Positions 43,676 through 52,440 of a stretch of 64,000 bases of DNA are shown one piece after another; within the stretch, counting starts at the first letter, position 1, and each line of letters begins with the position of its first letter. A program made the position numbers and the translations under genes. A model generated the notes under the pieces. It was not told the DNA's origin, did no database searches, and saw nothing but the letters and a program-made list of their open reading frames with translations. Origin of the DNA: Variovorax sp. PMC12 (GTDB lineage Bacteria > Pseudomonadota > Gammaproteobacteria > Burkholderiales > Burkholderiaceae_C); assembly GCF_003019815.1 (NCBI RefSeq), contig NZ_CP027773.1, forward strand, positions 2,677,001 to 2,741,000, given 5' to 3'.

Positions 43676-44116
43676 TTACTTCTTGGCGGCTTCGTTCTCG
43701 GCCGTGCCGGGGATCTTCTCGCCGATGGCCTTGCCGGTGGAGCGCATGCCGTCGGCAGTCTTGTGGCCGGCGTTCTCGACGACTTCGCCCGTCTTGGCGG
43801 CGGCGTTCTTGGTGGCGTTGGTGGCCTTCTTGGTGGTGCGCTTGGTGGCGTTCCATGCCTTCTTGGTGCCATTTTCGGTGGCGTTCACGGCCTTCTTGGT
43901 CGTGCGCTTGGTGGCGTCGTAGGCCTTTTCCGCTCCACGCTCGGTGGCGTTCACAGCGTCCTTGCCGGCTTCCTTCACCTTCTCGGTGGTGCTCGGCTGG
44001 GCGGTGGCCGGCGTGGCGGTGGCGGGTGCCGTGGTCTGAGCCACAGCCGACACGCCGATGGAGGCGAGCGCCAGCGCGAGGACAACGGGCATCGTGCGAA
44101 TGAAAGACGTGGTCAT
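43676..44116 (-). CDS. Secreted Lys/Ala/Thr-rich repeat protein
   Basis: A 146-residue protein. A signal peptide (1-27, cut after AVAQ) leads into a strongly biased helical region: ATKRTTKKAVNATENGTKKAW and similar units repeat with an 11-residue period between about 55 and 105. The sequence resembles LEA-like or histone-H1-like repeats. Asn-Ala-Thr and Lys-Lys are frequent and no other domain is seen. Location is periplasmic or extracellular by the signal peptide. A role in desiccation or envelope protection is a family-style guess only. Confidence 0.72.
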   Translation of the reverse strand: MTTSFIRTMPVVLALALASIGVSAVAQTTAPATATPATAQPSTTEKVKEAGKDAVNATERGAEKAYDATKRTTKKAVNATENGTKKAWNATKRTTKKATNATKNAAAKTGEVVENAGHKTADGMRSTGKAIGEKIPGTAENEAAKK

Positions 44117-44249
44117 GAAAAGGCTCCTTGTTGGATGAAGTTTTTAGCAGTGACTGACTTGCCACTGGTCTAGCAACGAGCTAGCGAACCCAAAGGATGA
44201 CAGCAAATTTGCAACCTCTGCATACACGGATGCAGGTCGGGACATTGGC

Positions 44250-45110
44250 CTACGCGATGTGGGGCGCGCGTTCCGACATGGCCATGAGAATCTGTAGCCG
44301 CGGAAGCACTTCGAGCGCATTGCGCGTGGTGGCCGCGGCCAGTTCCTCGATGCCGATGCCCCTCAACCCGGCCACCACTTCCGCGATGCGCGGCAGCTCG
44401 CCGGGCTCGTTGCGGCCCTGCGGCTGGCCGGCGTCGCGCTGGGCCTGCGTGCGGTAGAGCCAGTGAGGCTGTATGTCGGGCGCATCGGTCTCCATCACGA
44501 TCGACTCCATCGGCAGGCTTGCCGCCAGCCGACGCAGCTGGAGGGCGCGCTCGAAGGTCACCGCCCCGCCGAAGCCCAGCTTCAGTCCGAGGGCGATGCA
44601 CGCCTCGGCCTGCTGCTCGCTGCCGTTGAACGCATGCGCGATGCCCAGCCACGGCTTGCCGCCCGCCGTCTGCCGCAGATGCTTGAGCACCTTGTCGACC
44701 GAACGCCGCACATGGATGAGGATGGGTAACCCGTGCTTGCGTGCCAGTTGCAACTGAGTGTGAAAAAACCGCTCCTGCCTGTGGCCGTCCAGGCCCTCGA
44801 CGAAATAGTCCAGCCCGATCTCGCCGACCGCCACCAGCCGGGGATCGTCGCGCCGCGCGGTCAGTTCGGCGTCCAGCGCCTCCAGGTCGGCGTCCGCGGC
44901 CTGGCCGGTGCACAGCGGATGGATGCCCAGCGCGTAGGCGTCGCCCTGCAGGTGGGCCAGCTCCCGCACGGCCTGGAAATTGAAGGCGGCCACCGCGGGG
45001 ATGACGCACATGGCCACGCCGCGCTCGGCCGCGCGGGCGCGGATGGCGGGCATCTCGGCACCGAATTCGTGCGCGTCCAGGTGGCAGTGGGTATCGATGA
45101 AGGTAGCCAT
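44250..45110 (-). CDS. TatD-family metal-dependent hydrolase
   Basis: A 286-residue amidohydrolase-fold DNase-like protein. Metal ligands are visible as THCHLD (His8, His10), VGEIGLDYF (Glu, about 97), LIHVRRS (His, about 133), GIAHAFNG (His) and METDAPD (Asp). It is probably monocistronic, ending 133 bp upstream of the secreted-protein gene, and is divergent from the trypsin-like protease gene. Confidence 0.92.
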   Translation of the reverse strand: MATFIDTHCHLDAHEFGAEMPAIRARAAERGVAMCVIPAVAAFNFQAVRELAHLQGDAYALGIHPLCTGQAADADLEALDAELTARRDDPRLVAVGEIGLDYFVEGLDGHRQERFFHTQLQLARKHGLPILIHVRRSVDKVLKHLRQTAGGKPWLGIAHAFNGSEQQAEACIALGLKLGFGGAVTFERALQLRRLAASLPMESIVMETDAPDIQPHWLYRTQAQRDAGQPQGRNEPGELPRIAEVVAGLRGIGIEELAAATTRNALEVLPRLQILMAMSERAPHIA

Positions 45111-45198
45111 CGCGCGATGATGCCCGAAGGGATGCGCAGGCTCGGAAAGCGTGCTACTGTGAACTCCTTCACGCGATATTTTTGCCGGAGGTGCTCCG

Positions 45199-46209
45199 AT
45201 GCGCAGGCCTGCTTTCTACAGCCGATCGCCCCGCACGCTGCCACCGGCCGCAGACGATGCGGCCGATCGGGCGGATGCATCGGCATCGTCCGAAGCGGAC
45301 GGCGCCGCACCGCCGCCTGCCGCCTCCAAGCCCCCCAGGACGGGCTGGCAGCCAGGGCGCCGCAGCTTCGCCCTGCTCATCGTGCTGTGCGCGGCCCTCG
45401 TCACCGGCACCGCACTGTGGGCGCCCCGGCCCGGCGGCAAGGCGCTCACCCAGAAAGACATCGACGCGGCCGTGCTGCGCACGCTGCAGACCAACACCCT
45501 GCCCTCGCCCGCCGCCAAGGCGGCCGACATCATCCGGCCGTCGGTGGTGCGGGTGGTGAGCTACGGCGAGGAGAAGAACACGCCGGAAGCCAAGGTCCAG
45601 AAGCGCGGGCGCAACATGGCCAAGGGCAAGCCGCCGGAAGCACCCAACGACGGCGGCCCGTCGGGCGAAGTCGAGCGCGGCGTGGGCACCGGCGTGGTGA
45701 TCGTCGACAAGGGCGTCATCCTCACCAACCTGCACGTGGTCGCGGGCGCCGACAAGATCAAGGTCACCTTCTTCGACGGCCTGGAAGCCGTGGCCACCAT
45801 CACCGGCGTGCAGCCCGAGAACGACCTCGCGGTGCTGCAGGCGCAGAAGGTGCCCGACGACCTGATTCCCGCCACCATGCGCTCCACCGCCGACCTGCGC
45901 TCCGGCGACCAGGTGGCCGCGGTGGGCTTTCCGTTCGGCATCGGGCCTTCGGTGTCGGCCGGCGTGGTGTCGGGGCTCAAGCGCTCTTTCCGCTCGCCCG
46001 AGGGCAAGCAGGAGCTGGGCAACCTGATCCAGTTCGACGCGGCCGCCAACCCCGGCAATTCGGGCGGCCCGCTCATCAACATGGACGGCGAGGTGCTCGG
46101 CATCGTCACCGCCATCCTGAACCCGACGCAGCAGCGCACCTTCATCGGCATCGGCTTCGCGGTGCCCATCGAGACCGCCGCCTCGGCCGCCGGTTCGCCG
46201 CCGTTCTGA
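45199..46209 (+). CDS. Membrane-anchored trypsin-like (S1C) protease without PDZ domain
   Basis: A 336-residue protein. A low-complexity Ala/Pro/Asp N-terminus (1-55) precedes one membrane segment (about 57-75) and a chymotrypsin-fold domain (about 110-325). The catalytic triad is His179 (TNLHVV), Asp209 (ENDLAVL) and Ser288 (GNSGGP). No PDZ domain follows, unlike DegP/DegS. An insert between 125 and 155 is Lys/Pro-rich. The next gene, moxR, is 48 bp downstream and may share the transcript. Confidence 0.87.
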   Translation: MRRPAFYSRSPRTLPPAADDAADRADASASSEADGAAPPPAASKPPRTGWQPGRRSFALLIVLCAALVTGTALWAPRPGGKALTQKDIDAAVLRTLQTNTLPSPAAKAADIIRPSVVRVVSYGEEKNTPEAKVQKRGRNMAKGKPPEAPNDGGPSGEVERGVGTGVVIVDKGVILTNLHVVAGADKIKVTFFDGLEAVATITGVQPENDLAVLQAQKVPDDLIPATMRSTADLRSGDQVAAVGFPFGIGPSVSAGVVSGLKRSFRSPEGKQELGNLIQFDAAANPGNSGGPLINMDGEVLGIVTAILNPTQQRTFIGIGFAVPIETAASAAGSPPF

Positions 46210-46257
46210 TCGATCTTCTACCCAGACCCAGCCTCTACTTCTTCGAAAGCCCTTCGC

Positions 46258-47271
46258 ATGAGCACAGAGACAGCCGCCCCCACGCCCGCCGGCACCGCCG
46301 AACTGATGGAGCAGATCCTCTACGAGGTGAAGCGCGTGGTCGTCGGGCAGGACCGCTTCCTGGAGCGCGTCATGGTCGCCATGCTCGCGGGCGGGCACCT
46401 GCTGGTGGAAGGCGTGCCGGGCCTCGCGAAGACGCTCACCATCAAGACGCTGGCCGACACCGTGCGCGGCCAGTTCAAGCGCATCCAGTTCACGCCCGAC
46501 CTGGTGCCGGCCGACCTGGTGGGCACGCGCATCTACAACCAGAAGACCGGCGAATTCAGCACCTCGCTGGGCCCGGTGTTCGCCAACCTGCTGCTGGCCG
46601 ACGAAATCAACCGCGCGCCGGCCAAGGTGCAGAGCGCGCTGCTTGAAGTGATGCAGGAGCGGCAGGTGACCATCGCCGGCGAAACCCACAAGGTGCCGCG
46701 ACCGTTCCTGGTGATGGCCACGCAGAACCCCATCGAGACCGAAGGCACCTACGCGCTGCCCGAGGCGCAGGTCGATCGCTTCATGATGAAGGTCATGGTC
46801 GACTACCCGAGCGACGAGGAAGAGTTCGTCATCGTCCAGCGCGTGATCGGCGCGCCCGTGGCGGCCACGCCCGTCGCCACCACCGAGCAGCTGGCCGAGC
46901 TGCAGGCCGAGGCGCGGCGCGTGTATGTCGACCCTTCGCTCATCCAGTACGCGGTGAAGCTGGTGTCGGCCACGCGCACGCCCGAGAAGCACGGCCTGAA
47001 GGACCTGCGCCGCTTCATCACCTTCGGCGCCAGCCCGCGCGCCAGCATCAGCCTGACCGAAGGCGCGCGCGCCCTGGCGCTGCTGCGCGGCCGCAGCTAC
47101 GCGCTGCCCGAGGACATGACCGCGCTGGTGCCCGACGTGCTGCGCCACCGCGTGACGCTGTCCTACGAAGGCCTGTCCGAAGGCCTGACGCCCGATGGGC
47201 TGGTCGACAAGATCATGCGCGCGGTCCCCGCCCCACCCAAGCCGCTCGAACATGAAAAGCTGGTGGCGTAA
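46258..47271 (+). CDS. MoxR-family AAA+ ATPase
   Basis: A 337-residue AAA+ protein of the MoxR clade. Walker A GVPGLAKT (52-59) and Walker B LLLADEINR (111-119) are present, with sensor-1 MATQNP and the ENTEG-type loop PIETEGTYALPEAQVDRF. MoxR proteins act with VWA proteins as chaperones or metal-insertion machines. Its stop lies 20 bp inside the following DUF58 gene, so these genes are translationally coupled. Confidence 0.93.
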   Translation: MSTETAAPTPAGTAELMEQILYEVKRVVVGQDRFLERVMVAMLAGGHLLVEGVPGLAKTLTIKTLADTVRGQFKRIQFTPDLVPADLVGTRIYNQKTGEFSTSLGPVFANLLLADEINRAPAKVQSALLEVMQERQVTIAGETHKVPRPFLVMATQNPIETEGTYALPEAQVDRFMMKVMVDYPSDEEEFVIVQRVIGAPVAATPVATTEQLAELQAEARRVYVDPSLIQYAVKLVSATRTPEKHGLKDLRRFITFGASPRASISLTEGARALALLRGRSYALPEDMTALVPDVLRHRVTLSYEGLSEGLTPDGLVDKIMRAVPAPPKPLEHEKLVA

Positions 47272-48241
47272 GGCCCCCGCGGCCGCGAACGACGAACGGC
47301 TCGCCGCTGAAGCCGGCGGCGCTGAACGCGCGCTGCGCCGGCTCGAGTGGACGGTGATCCGCCGCCTCGACGGCCTGCTGCAGGGCGACTACCGCACGCT
47401 GATGCGCGGGGCCGGGCTCGACCTGGCCGACCTGCGCGAGTACCAGCACCACGACGACGTTCGCCACATCGACTGGAACGTCACCGCGCGGCTGCAGACG
47501 CCGCATGTGCGCGTGTTCACCGAAGACCGCGAGATGACCGCGTGGTTCGTGCTCGACCTGAGCCGTTCGGTCGACTTCGGCTCGGGCCTGAAGGCCAAGC
47601 GCGAGATCTCGGCCGGCTTCGTCGGCGTGCTCGCGCGGCTGCTCACCCGACACGGCAACCGGGTCGGCGCGCTGGTCTACGGCAGCGACCTCGAAGCGGT
47701 GATTCCGCCGCGCAGCGGGCGCCGCCATGTGCTGCACCTGCTGCATGCGATGGACAAGCGCGCCGACAAGGCGGAGCACACGCCCCGGCAGAAGGGCATG
47801 ACGCGGCTGGACACCCTGCTCAAGTCGGCCGCCACGCTGATGCCGCGCCGCTCCACCGTGTTCGTGGTGTCCGACTTCCTGAGCGAGCCCGGCTGGGAAC
47901 GCCCGCTGGGCCAGCTGGCGCAGCGCCATGAAGTGGTTGCCGTGCGCCTGTTCGACCCGCTCGAACTCGAGCTGCCGGACCTGGGGCTGGTGCCGCTGCG
48001 CGACGCCGAGACGGGCGAGCAGCTCTGGGTCGACACCCACGACGCGGGCTTTCGCAAGCGCTTCGCCCGCATCGCGGCCGAGCGCGAAGCCGCCTTGCGC
48101 GGCGCTCTGGCCAAGGCCGGCGTCGACGCGCTCGAACTCTCGACCAGCGACGACCTGGTGGAAGCCATCGTCCGTTTCGCCGATATGCGCAAGCGCCGCA
48201 CGCGCATCGGCCTCGCAGGCATGAAGGCGGTGGCAGCATGA
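47252..48241 (+). CDS. DUF58 domain protein
   Basis: A 329-residue cytoplasmic protein of the DUF58 family that accompanies moxR genes. The signature DLREYQHHDDVRHIDWNVTARLQ (about 63-86) is followed by FVLDLSRSVDFGSG, a VWA-like strand and MIDAS-type DLSRS. The start at 47252 is an ATG inside the moxR 3' end and gives MKSWWRKAP. Its stop overlaps the VWA gene start (ATGA). Confidence 0.88.
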   Translation: MKSWWRKAPAAANDERLAAEAGGAERALRRLEWTVIRRLDGLLQGDYRTLMRGAGLDLADLREYQHHDDVRHIDWNVTARLQTPHVRVFTEDREMTAWFVLDLSRSVDFGSGLKAKREISAGFVGVLARLLTRHGNRVGALVYGSDLEAVIPPRSGRRHVLHLLHAMDKRADKAEHTPRQKGMTRLDTLLKSAATLMPRRSTVFVVSDFLSEPGWERPLGQLAQRHEVVAVRLFDPLELELPDLGLVPLRDAETGEQLWVDTHDAGFRKRFARIAAEREAALRGALAKAGVDALELSTSDDLVEAIVRFADMRKRRTRIGLAGMKAVAA

Positions 48242-49275
48242 CTTTTCTCTGGCCTCAATTCCTCTGGCTGCTGGCGGCGCTGCCGCTGCTGGTGCTGCTC
48301 TACGTCTGGCTGATACGCCGCAAGAAGAAGCTGGCGGTGCGCTATGCCAGCCTGTCGATCGTGCGCGAGGCCATGGGCGCGGGCCAGACGATGCGCCGCC
48401 ATATTCCGCCCGCGCTGTTCCTGCTGGCCATGGCCGCGATGCTGATCGCCGCGGCCCGGCCGATGGCGGTGGTGGTGCTGCCGTCGAACCAGCAGACCAT
48501 CATCCTCGCGATGGACGTGTCGGGCAGCATGCGCGCGGCCGACGTGCTGCCCAACCGGCTGGTGGCGGCGCAGGAGGCGGCCAAGAGCTTCATCAAGGAC
48601 CTGCCGCGCAGCGTGAAGGTGGGCGTGGTGGCCTTCGCCGGCAGCGCGCAGGTGGCACAGTTGCCGACCACCAACCATGAAGACCTGGTGACCGCCATCG
48701 ACAGCTTCCAGCTGCAGCGCGCCACGGCCACCGGAAATGCCATCGTGGTGTCGCTGGCCACGCTGTTCCCCGACGCCGGCCTGGACGTGGAGCAGTTCAG
48801 CGCGCCGAGCCGCCAGCGCGGCGCGGCCATCGACTCGTCGGAGAAGAAGCTCAAGGACTTCACGCCCGTGGCGCCCGGCTCGTTCACCTCGGCCGCGATC
48901 ATCATGCTGACCGATGGCCAGCGCACCACCGGCGTCGATCCGCTCGACGCAGCCAAGGCCGCGGCCGACCGCGGCGTGCGCATCTACACCGTGGGCGTGG
49001 GCACCGTCGACGGCGAGACCATCGGCTTCGAGGGCTGGTCGATGCGCGTGCGCCTCGACGAGGACACGCTCAAGGCCATCGCGCAGAAGACCAATGCCGA
49101 GTACTTCTACGCCGGCACGGCGAGCGACCTGAAGAAGGTCTACGAAACGCTGAGCACCAAGCTCACCGTGGAGAAGAAGGAAACCGAGATCTCGGCGCTG
49201 TTCGCGCTCGGCGCGGCGGTGCTGACGCTGCTGTCGGCGGGGCTGTCGCTGCTCTGGTTCAACCGCATCCTCTAG
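48238..49275 (+). CDS. VWA-domain membrane protein (BatA-like)
   Basis: A 345-residue inner-membrane protein. Two N-terminal membrane segments (about 5-25 and 58-78) precede a von Willebrand A domain with intact MIDAS DVSGS (93-97) and IIMLTDGQRT, and a C-terminal membrane segment (about 320-342). Typical Bat operons continue with a second VWA/TPR gene; here the operon ends after this gene. Confidence 0.88.
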   Translation: MTFLWPQFLWLLAALPLLVLLYVWLIRRKKKLAVRYASLSIVREAMGAGQTMRRHIPPALFLLAMAAMLIAAARPMAVVVLPSNQQTIILAMDVSGSMRAADVLPNRLVAAQEAAKSFIKDLPRSVKVGVVAFAGSAQVAQLPTTNHEDLVTAIDSFQLQRATATGNAIVVSLATLFPDAGLDVEQFSAPSRQRGAAIDSSEKKLKDFTPVAPGSFTSAAIIMLTDGQRTTGVDPLDAAKAAADRGVRIYTVGVGTVDGETIGFEGWSMRVRLDEDTLKAIAQKTNAEYFYAGTASDLKKVYETLSTKLTVEKKETEISALFALGAAVLTLLSAGLSLLWFNRIL

Positions 49276-49377
49276 CGTCCGGAGTCATCCGGCGGTAATC
49301 GGACACGACCGCCGCGACCGCAGCGGTTTCGCACTCGCGCCCGGCTAGCGAGCCTGGCGAAGGTGGCCAGACTGGCC

Positions 49378-49435
49378 TTCAATGATCGATTTTCGTGCTG
49401 CTCAGCAAGAAAATAAATCACTTTCGATCATTGAA
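49378..49435. promoter_or_regulatory. Spaced 12-bp inverted repeat upstream of the VOC gene
   Basis: TTCAATGATCGA (49378-49389) and TCGATCATTGAA (49424-49435) are perfect inverted copies 34 bp apart, 49 bp before the VOC start. Each contains a GATC centre. They could be two binding sites for one dimeric regulator allowing a loop, or the arms of a cruciform. The rest of 49276-49484 has no gene. Confidence 0.6.
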
Positions 49436-49484
49436 GTCCCTCCTTAAAGTTGCGCCCGGTTCAACTCTGACTGGCGAAACTTTC

Positions 49485-49916
49485 ATGTCCACCGCGACCA
49501 CCCGCATCCCGTTCCATCTGGCGTTTCCTGTCCGCGACATTGCCGAAGCTCGAGCGTTCTACGGCGAACTGCTCGGTTGCCCCGAGGGCCGCAGCGCGCC
49601 GGAATGGGTCGACTTCGACTTCTACGGCCATCAGATCGTGGCCCACCTGGCCCCGGACGAATGCGGTCATCGGCAGAGCAGCGCCGTGGACGGCCACGAC
49701 GTGCCGGTACGTCACTTCGGCGCGATCCTGCCGATGGATCAATGGCAGCGCATGGCCGACAAGCTGGTGGCGCGTCAGACACAGTTCGTGATCGAACCTT
49801 ACGTGCGCTTCAAGGGAGAGCCCGGCGAACAGGCCACGATGTTCTTTCTCGACCCCTCGGGCAACGCGATCGAGATGAAGTCCTTTGCCGACCTGAGCTC
49901 GCTGTTCGCACGCTGA
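49485..49916 (+). CDS. VOC-family (glyoxalase/dioxygenase-like) protein
   Basis: A 143-residue vicinal-oxygen-chelate fold protein. FHLAFPVRDIAEARAFYGELLG is the first module and EQATMFFLDPSGNAIEMKSF the second, with His and Glu in positions used for metal ligands (His15, Glu129). Similar proteins are annotated as dioxygenases. The ATG at 49485 is preferred over an upstream in-frame start because it gives the family N-terminus. It is followed after 9 bp by a binding-protein gene. Confidence 0.82.
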   Translation: MSTATTRIPFHLAFPVRDIAEARAFYGELLGCPEGRSAPEWVDFDFYGHQIVAHLAPDECGHRQSSAVDGHDVPVRHFGAILPMDQWQRMADKLVARQTQFVIEPYVRFKGEPGEQATMFFLDPSGNAIEMKSFADLSSLFAR

Positions 49917-49925
49917 AAGCCCGCC

Positions 49926-50834
49926 ATGCCCACGAGCAACACGAAATCGGTGGCATTGGCTGCCATGCTGGTCGCCTGCGCTTCTGCTTCGGCCCAGTCC
50001 GACACCTTGGGCAAGATCAAGGAGTCGAGCTCCATCACCATGGGCGTGCGCGATGCTTCGGGCGCCATGTCTTTCACGCTGGGCCCCGGAAAGTACACAG
50101 GCTTTCATGTGGAGATCTGCGAGCGAGTCATCGCCGACATCAGGAAGGCGCTGCACCTCGACAAGATCGACGTGAAGTACCAGCTCGTGACACCGCAGAA
50201 CCGAATCCCCCTCGTACAGAACGGCACGGTGGATATCGAATGCGGGACGACCACCAACAATGCAGCGCGGCAGAAGGACGTCGCGTTCGCGCCCACGTTG
50301 TATGTCGAGGGCATCCGAATCGCCGTCAAGACGAACTCGGGCATCGCATCACCTGCGCAGCTGGCCGGCAAGACGGTCGCGGCCACCACCGGCAGCACGT
50401 CCGTGCAAGCGCTGCGAAGGCTCGGGCGCGACGGCGTGGCGGGCGTATCCGAAGTGCTGTCCAAGGACAACAGCGAAGGCTTCCTGCTTCTTGAAGGTGG
50501 CCGCGCCGAGGGCTTCATCGCAGACGGCCAGATTCTGGCCACGTTGATTTCCAGGAGCAAGGAACCGGAAAAGTACAGGCTCCTGGATCAGGTCTTCAGT
50601 GTCGAGCCCATTGCAATCATGTTCCGCAAGGGCGACCCGGCATTCAAGAAGATGGTCGACGACAGCATCCTGGCACTCGCCAGGAGTGGCGAAGTCTCAC
50701 GCATCTACGACAAGTGGTTCATGCAGCCCATCCCTCCCAATGGCGCCAGGGTGGGGCTGCCGGCCAACGCCATGACCAAGGCCGCCTGGGCCGCTCCGTC
50801 GGACAAGCCGCTGGAGGCTTACGAGGCACGCTGA
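49926..50834 (+). CDS. Amino-acid ABC transporter substrate-binding protein (GltI-like)
   Basis: A 302-residue periplasmic binding protein with a short signal peptide (1-23, cut after ASAQ). SDTLGKIKESSSITMGVRD and YQLVTPQNRIPLVQNGTVDIECG match the glutamate/aspartate-binding (GltI) group. No permease or ATPase gene is adjacent, so it must use a transporter encoded elsewhere. The 104 bp to the convergent LysR gene hold nothing I can name. Confidence 0.88.
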   Translation: MPTSNTKSVALAAMLVACASASAQSDTLGKIKESSSITMGVRDASGAMSFTLGPGKYTGFHVEICERVIADIRKALHLDKIDVKYQLVTPQNRIPLVQNGTVDIECGTTTNNAARQKDVAFAPTLYVEGIRIAVKTNSGIASPAQLAGKTVAATTGSTSVQALRRLGRDGVAGVSEVLSKDNSEGFLLLEGGRAEGFIADGQILATLISRSKEPEKYRLLDQVFSVEPIAIMFRKGDPAFKKMVDDSILALARSGEVSRIYDKWFMQPIPPNGARVGLPANAMTKAAWAAPSDKPLEAYEAR

Positions 50835-50938
50835 TGCGCCCCATTGCCCCCAGACGACGCGTTGCCGCCTCGCGCACTGCATCCATCTTGCGCCACGCGG
50901 GACGGCCATCCGCCCGGGTGCCTGGTCCAGGTGCACGG

Positions 50939-51877
50939 CTACGGCTTGCGCAGGCGGCCCGACTTTCCCGCGCGGCCGCGCGTGGGCAGCAGCGGGTTGC
51001 CCGGCTGCGCATCGGCGGCCTCCCGCAGGTGCTCTGCAAAATGCGCCACGATCGGTGGACTGACCCGCGGCTTGCGTTGCAGCAGGCCGATCTCGCGGTA
51101 GAAGGTGAACTCCCCGAGCGAAACGACACGGACTCCGGAAGGCAGGGGAAGGTGCGCTTCGACCAGCGGAACCAGCGCGACCCCCAGGCCCTTGGAAGCA
51201 AGGTGGATCAATCCGGGAATCTCATCGATCTCGATCGCGTCGTTGACCGAGACCGCCTCGCGGCGGAGAAATCCCTCGACCATGCGGCCGCCGAAAGAAG
51301 CCCGGTCATACCGAAGGAACGGCTGCTGCTGAATCAGCGCGCGCCAGTCCTTCGTCACGGGCAAGGCCTTGGGTACCACCAGCACATAAGGCTCGTGAAT
51401 CAGCGCCTGCCACGTCAGATCGGAAGGCAGGCCGAAAGGTGGGCGGATGATGACCGCCGCATCGATCTTTCCCGCATCGAGGTCATCCATCAAGCGCATC
51501 GAAACGCCCGGCGACACATGCACGCGCACCAGTGGAAAGGCCTTGCGGAGCTTTTCGAGCGCGCGTGCCAGCAACGTGGGCTGGGCCGAAGCGATCGAGC
51601 CTATGCGCAGCAATCCTCTGGTGGCATTGTCCTCGGGCAGCTCCCCGAGTTTTGCGAACAGCGCGCAGATCTCTTCGGCGCGCGGCAGGGTCGTCTGCCC
51701 CGCAACGTTCAAGGTGGCGGAGCGCCCGGTTCGATCGAACAGTTCGAAACCCAAGGCCTCTTCCAGCCGCTTGATCTGGCTGCTCACCGCGGATTGGGTA
51801 AGACCGATGCGGTCCCCCGCTGCCGCGAAGGTGCCGTGCTTGCACACCGCGATGAAGGTCTTGAGTTCGCCAATCAC
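50939..51877 (-). CDS. LysR-family transcriptional regulator
   Basis: A 312-residue regulator with an N-terminal HTH (about 3-60; LKTFIAVCKHGTFAAAGDRIGLTQSAVSSQI) and an effector domain with FGGRMVEGFL. The C-terminal 25 residues are Arg/Gly-rich. It is divergent from the NTF2-fold gene and downstream-convergent with the VOC/binding-protein pair. A perfect dyad in the divergent region is its probable site. Confidence 0.92.
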   Translation of the reverse strand: MIGELKTFIAVCKHGTFAAAGDRIGLTQSAVSSQIKRLEEALGFELFDRTGRSATLNVAGQTTLPRAEEICALFAKLGELPEDNATRGLLRIGSIASAQPTLLARALEKLRKAFPLVRVHVSPGVSMRLMDDLDAGKIDAAVIIRPPFGLPSDLTWQALIHEPYVLVVPKALPVTKDWRALIQQQPFLRYDRASFGGRMVEGFLRREAVSVNDAIEIDEIPGLIHLASKGLGVALVPLVEAHLPLPSGVRVVSLGEFTFYREIGLLQRKPRVSPPIVAHFAEHLREAADAQPGNPLLPTRGRAGKSGRLRKP

Positions 51878-51913
51878 CGCACGAGCATCTCAAATATCGA
51901 TGAAGAGGTCAAT

Positions 51914-51930
51914 GATTCATCGAATGAATC
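51914..51930. promoter_or_regulatory. LysR-type palindrome before the NTF2-fold gene
   Basis: GATTCAT-CGA-ATGAATC is a perfect 7-bp inverted repeat with the T-N11-A core TTCATCGAATGAA. It lies 36 bp before the LysR start on the opposite strand and 60 bp before the NTF2-fold gene. Confidence 0.65.
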
Positions 51931-51990
51931 GTTCAATACAACGCAACGAATGACGGAGCCCAACGCTCTCCAACCTCAACCAGGAAAACC

Positions 51991-52374
51991 ATGAGCAATC
52001 CCATCTACGTCCAGGAATACAAGGCCATCGCCGAAGTGCTGCAGAAGTACAACGAAGGCGGCAAGCAGGCCAGCAGCAGCATCATGAAACCGGCCTTCAG
52101 CGAGCAGGCGACCATCTTTGGCGTCGGGGCCGATGGCCAGTTGACTGGCGGCCCGATCCAGGGGTTGTTCGACACCATCGACAGCGCCTTCCGCCCGTCG
52201 CCCGAAGCACAGGGCGTGATCGTCGGCATCGACATCGTGGGCACCGCCGCCAGCGCCCGGATCGACACCAACGACATTTCGGGCTTCTGCTTCACCGACT
52301 TCTTCAATCTGCTGAAGGTCGACGGCAAGTGGACCGTGGTCAGCAAGATCTACCACACGCACGTCGCGCCCTGA
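51991..52374 (+). CDS. NTF2-fold (SnoaL/lumazine-binding-like) protein
   Basis: A 127-residue small cone-fold protein: helical start (IYVQEYKAIAEVLQKYNEGG), then SSSIMKPAFSEQATIFG and the final strand pair FTDFFNLLKVDGKWTVVSKIYHTH, which is the usual end of the NTF2-like/lumazine-binding-2 domain. Members include isomerases and small-molecule binders. The preceding LysR regulator probably controls it. Confidence 0.8.
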   Translation: MSNPIYVQEYKAIAEVLQKYNEGGKQASSSIMKPAFSEQATIFGVGADGQLTGGPIQGLFDTIDSAFRPSPEAQGVIVGIDIVGTAASARIDTNDISGFCFTDFFNLLKVDGKWTVVSKIYHTHVAP

Positions 52375-52440
52375 GTACTGCCAGCGATCGCGACGGCGTG
52401 TTCGTGCAGCGGCGCCGAACCGTGGAAGGCCACGGATGCT

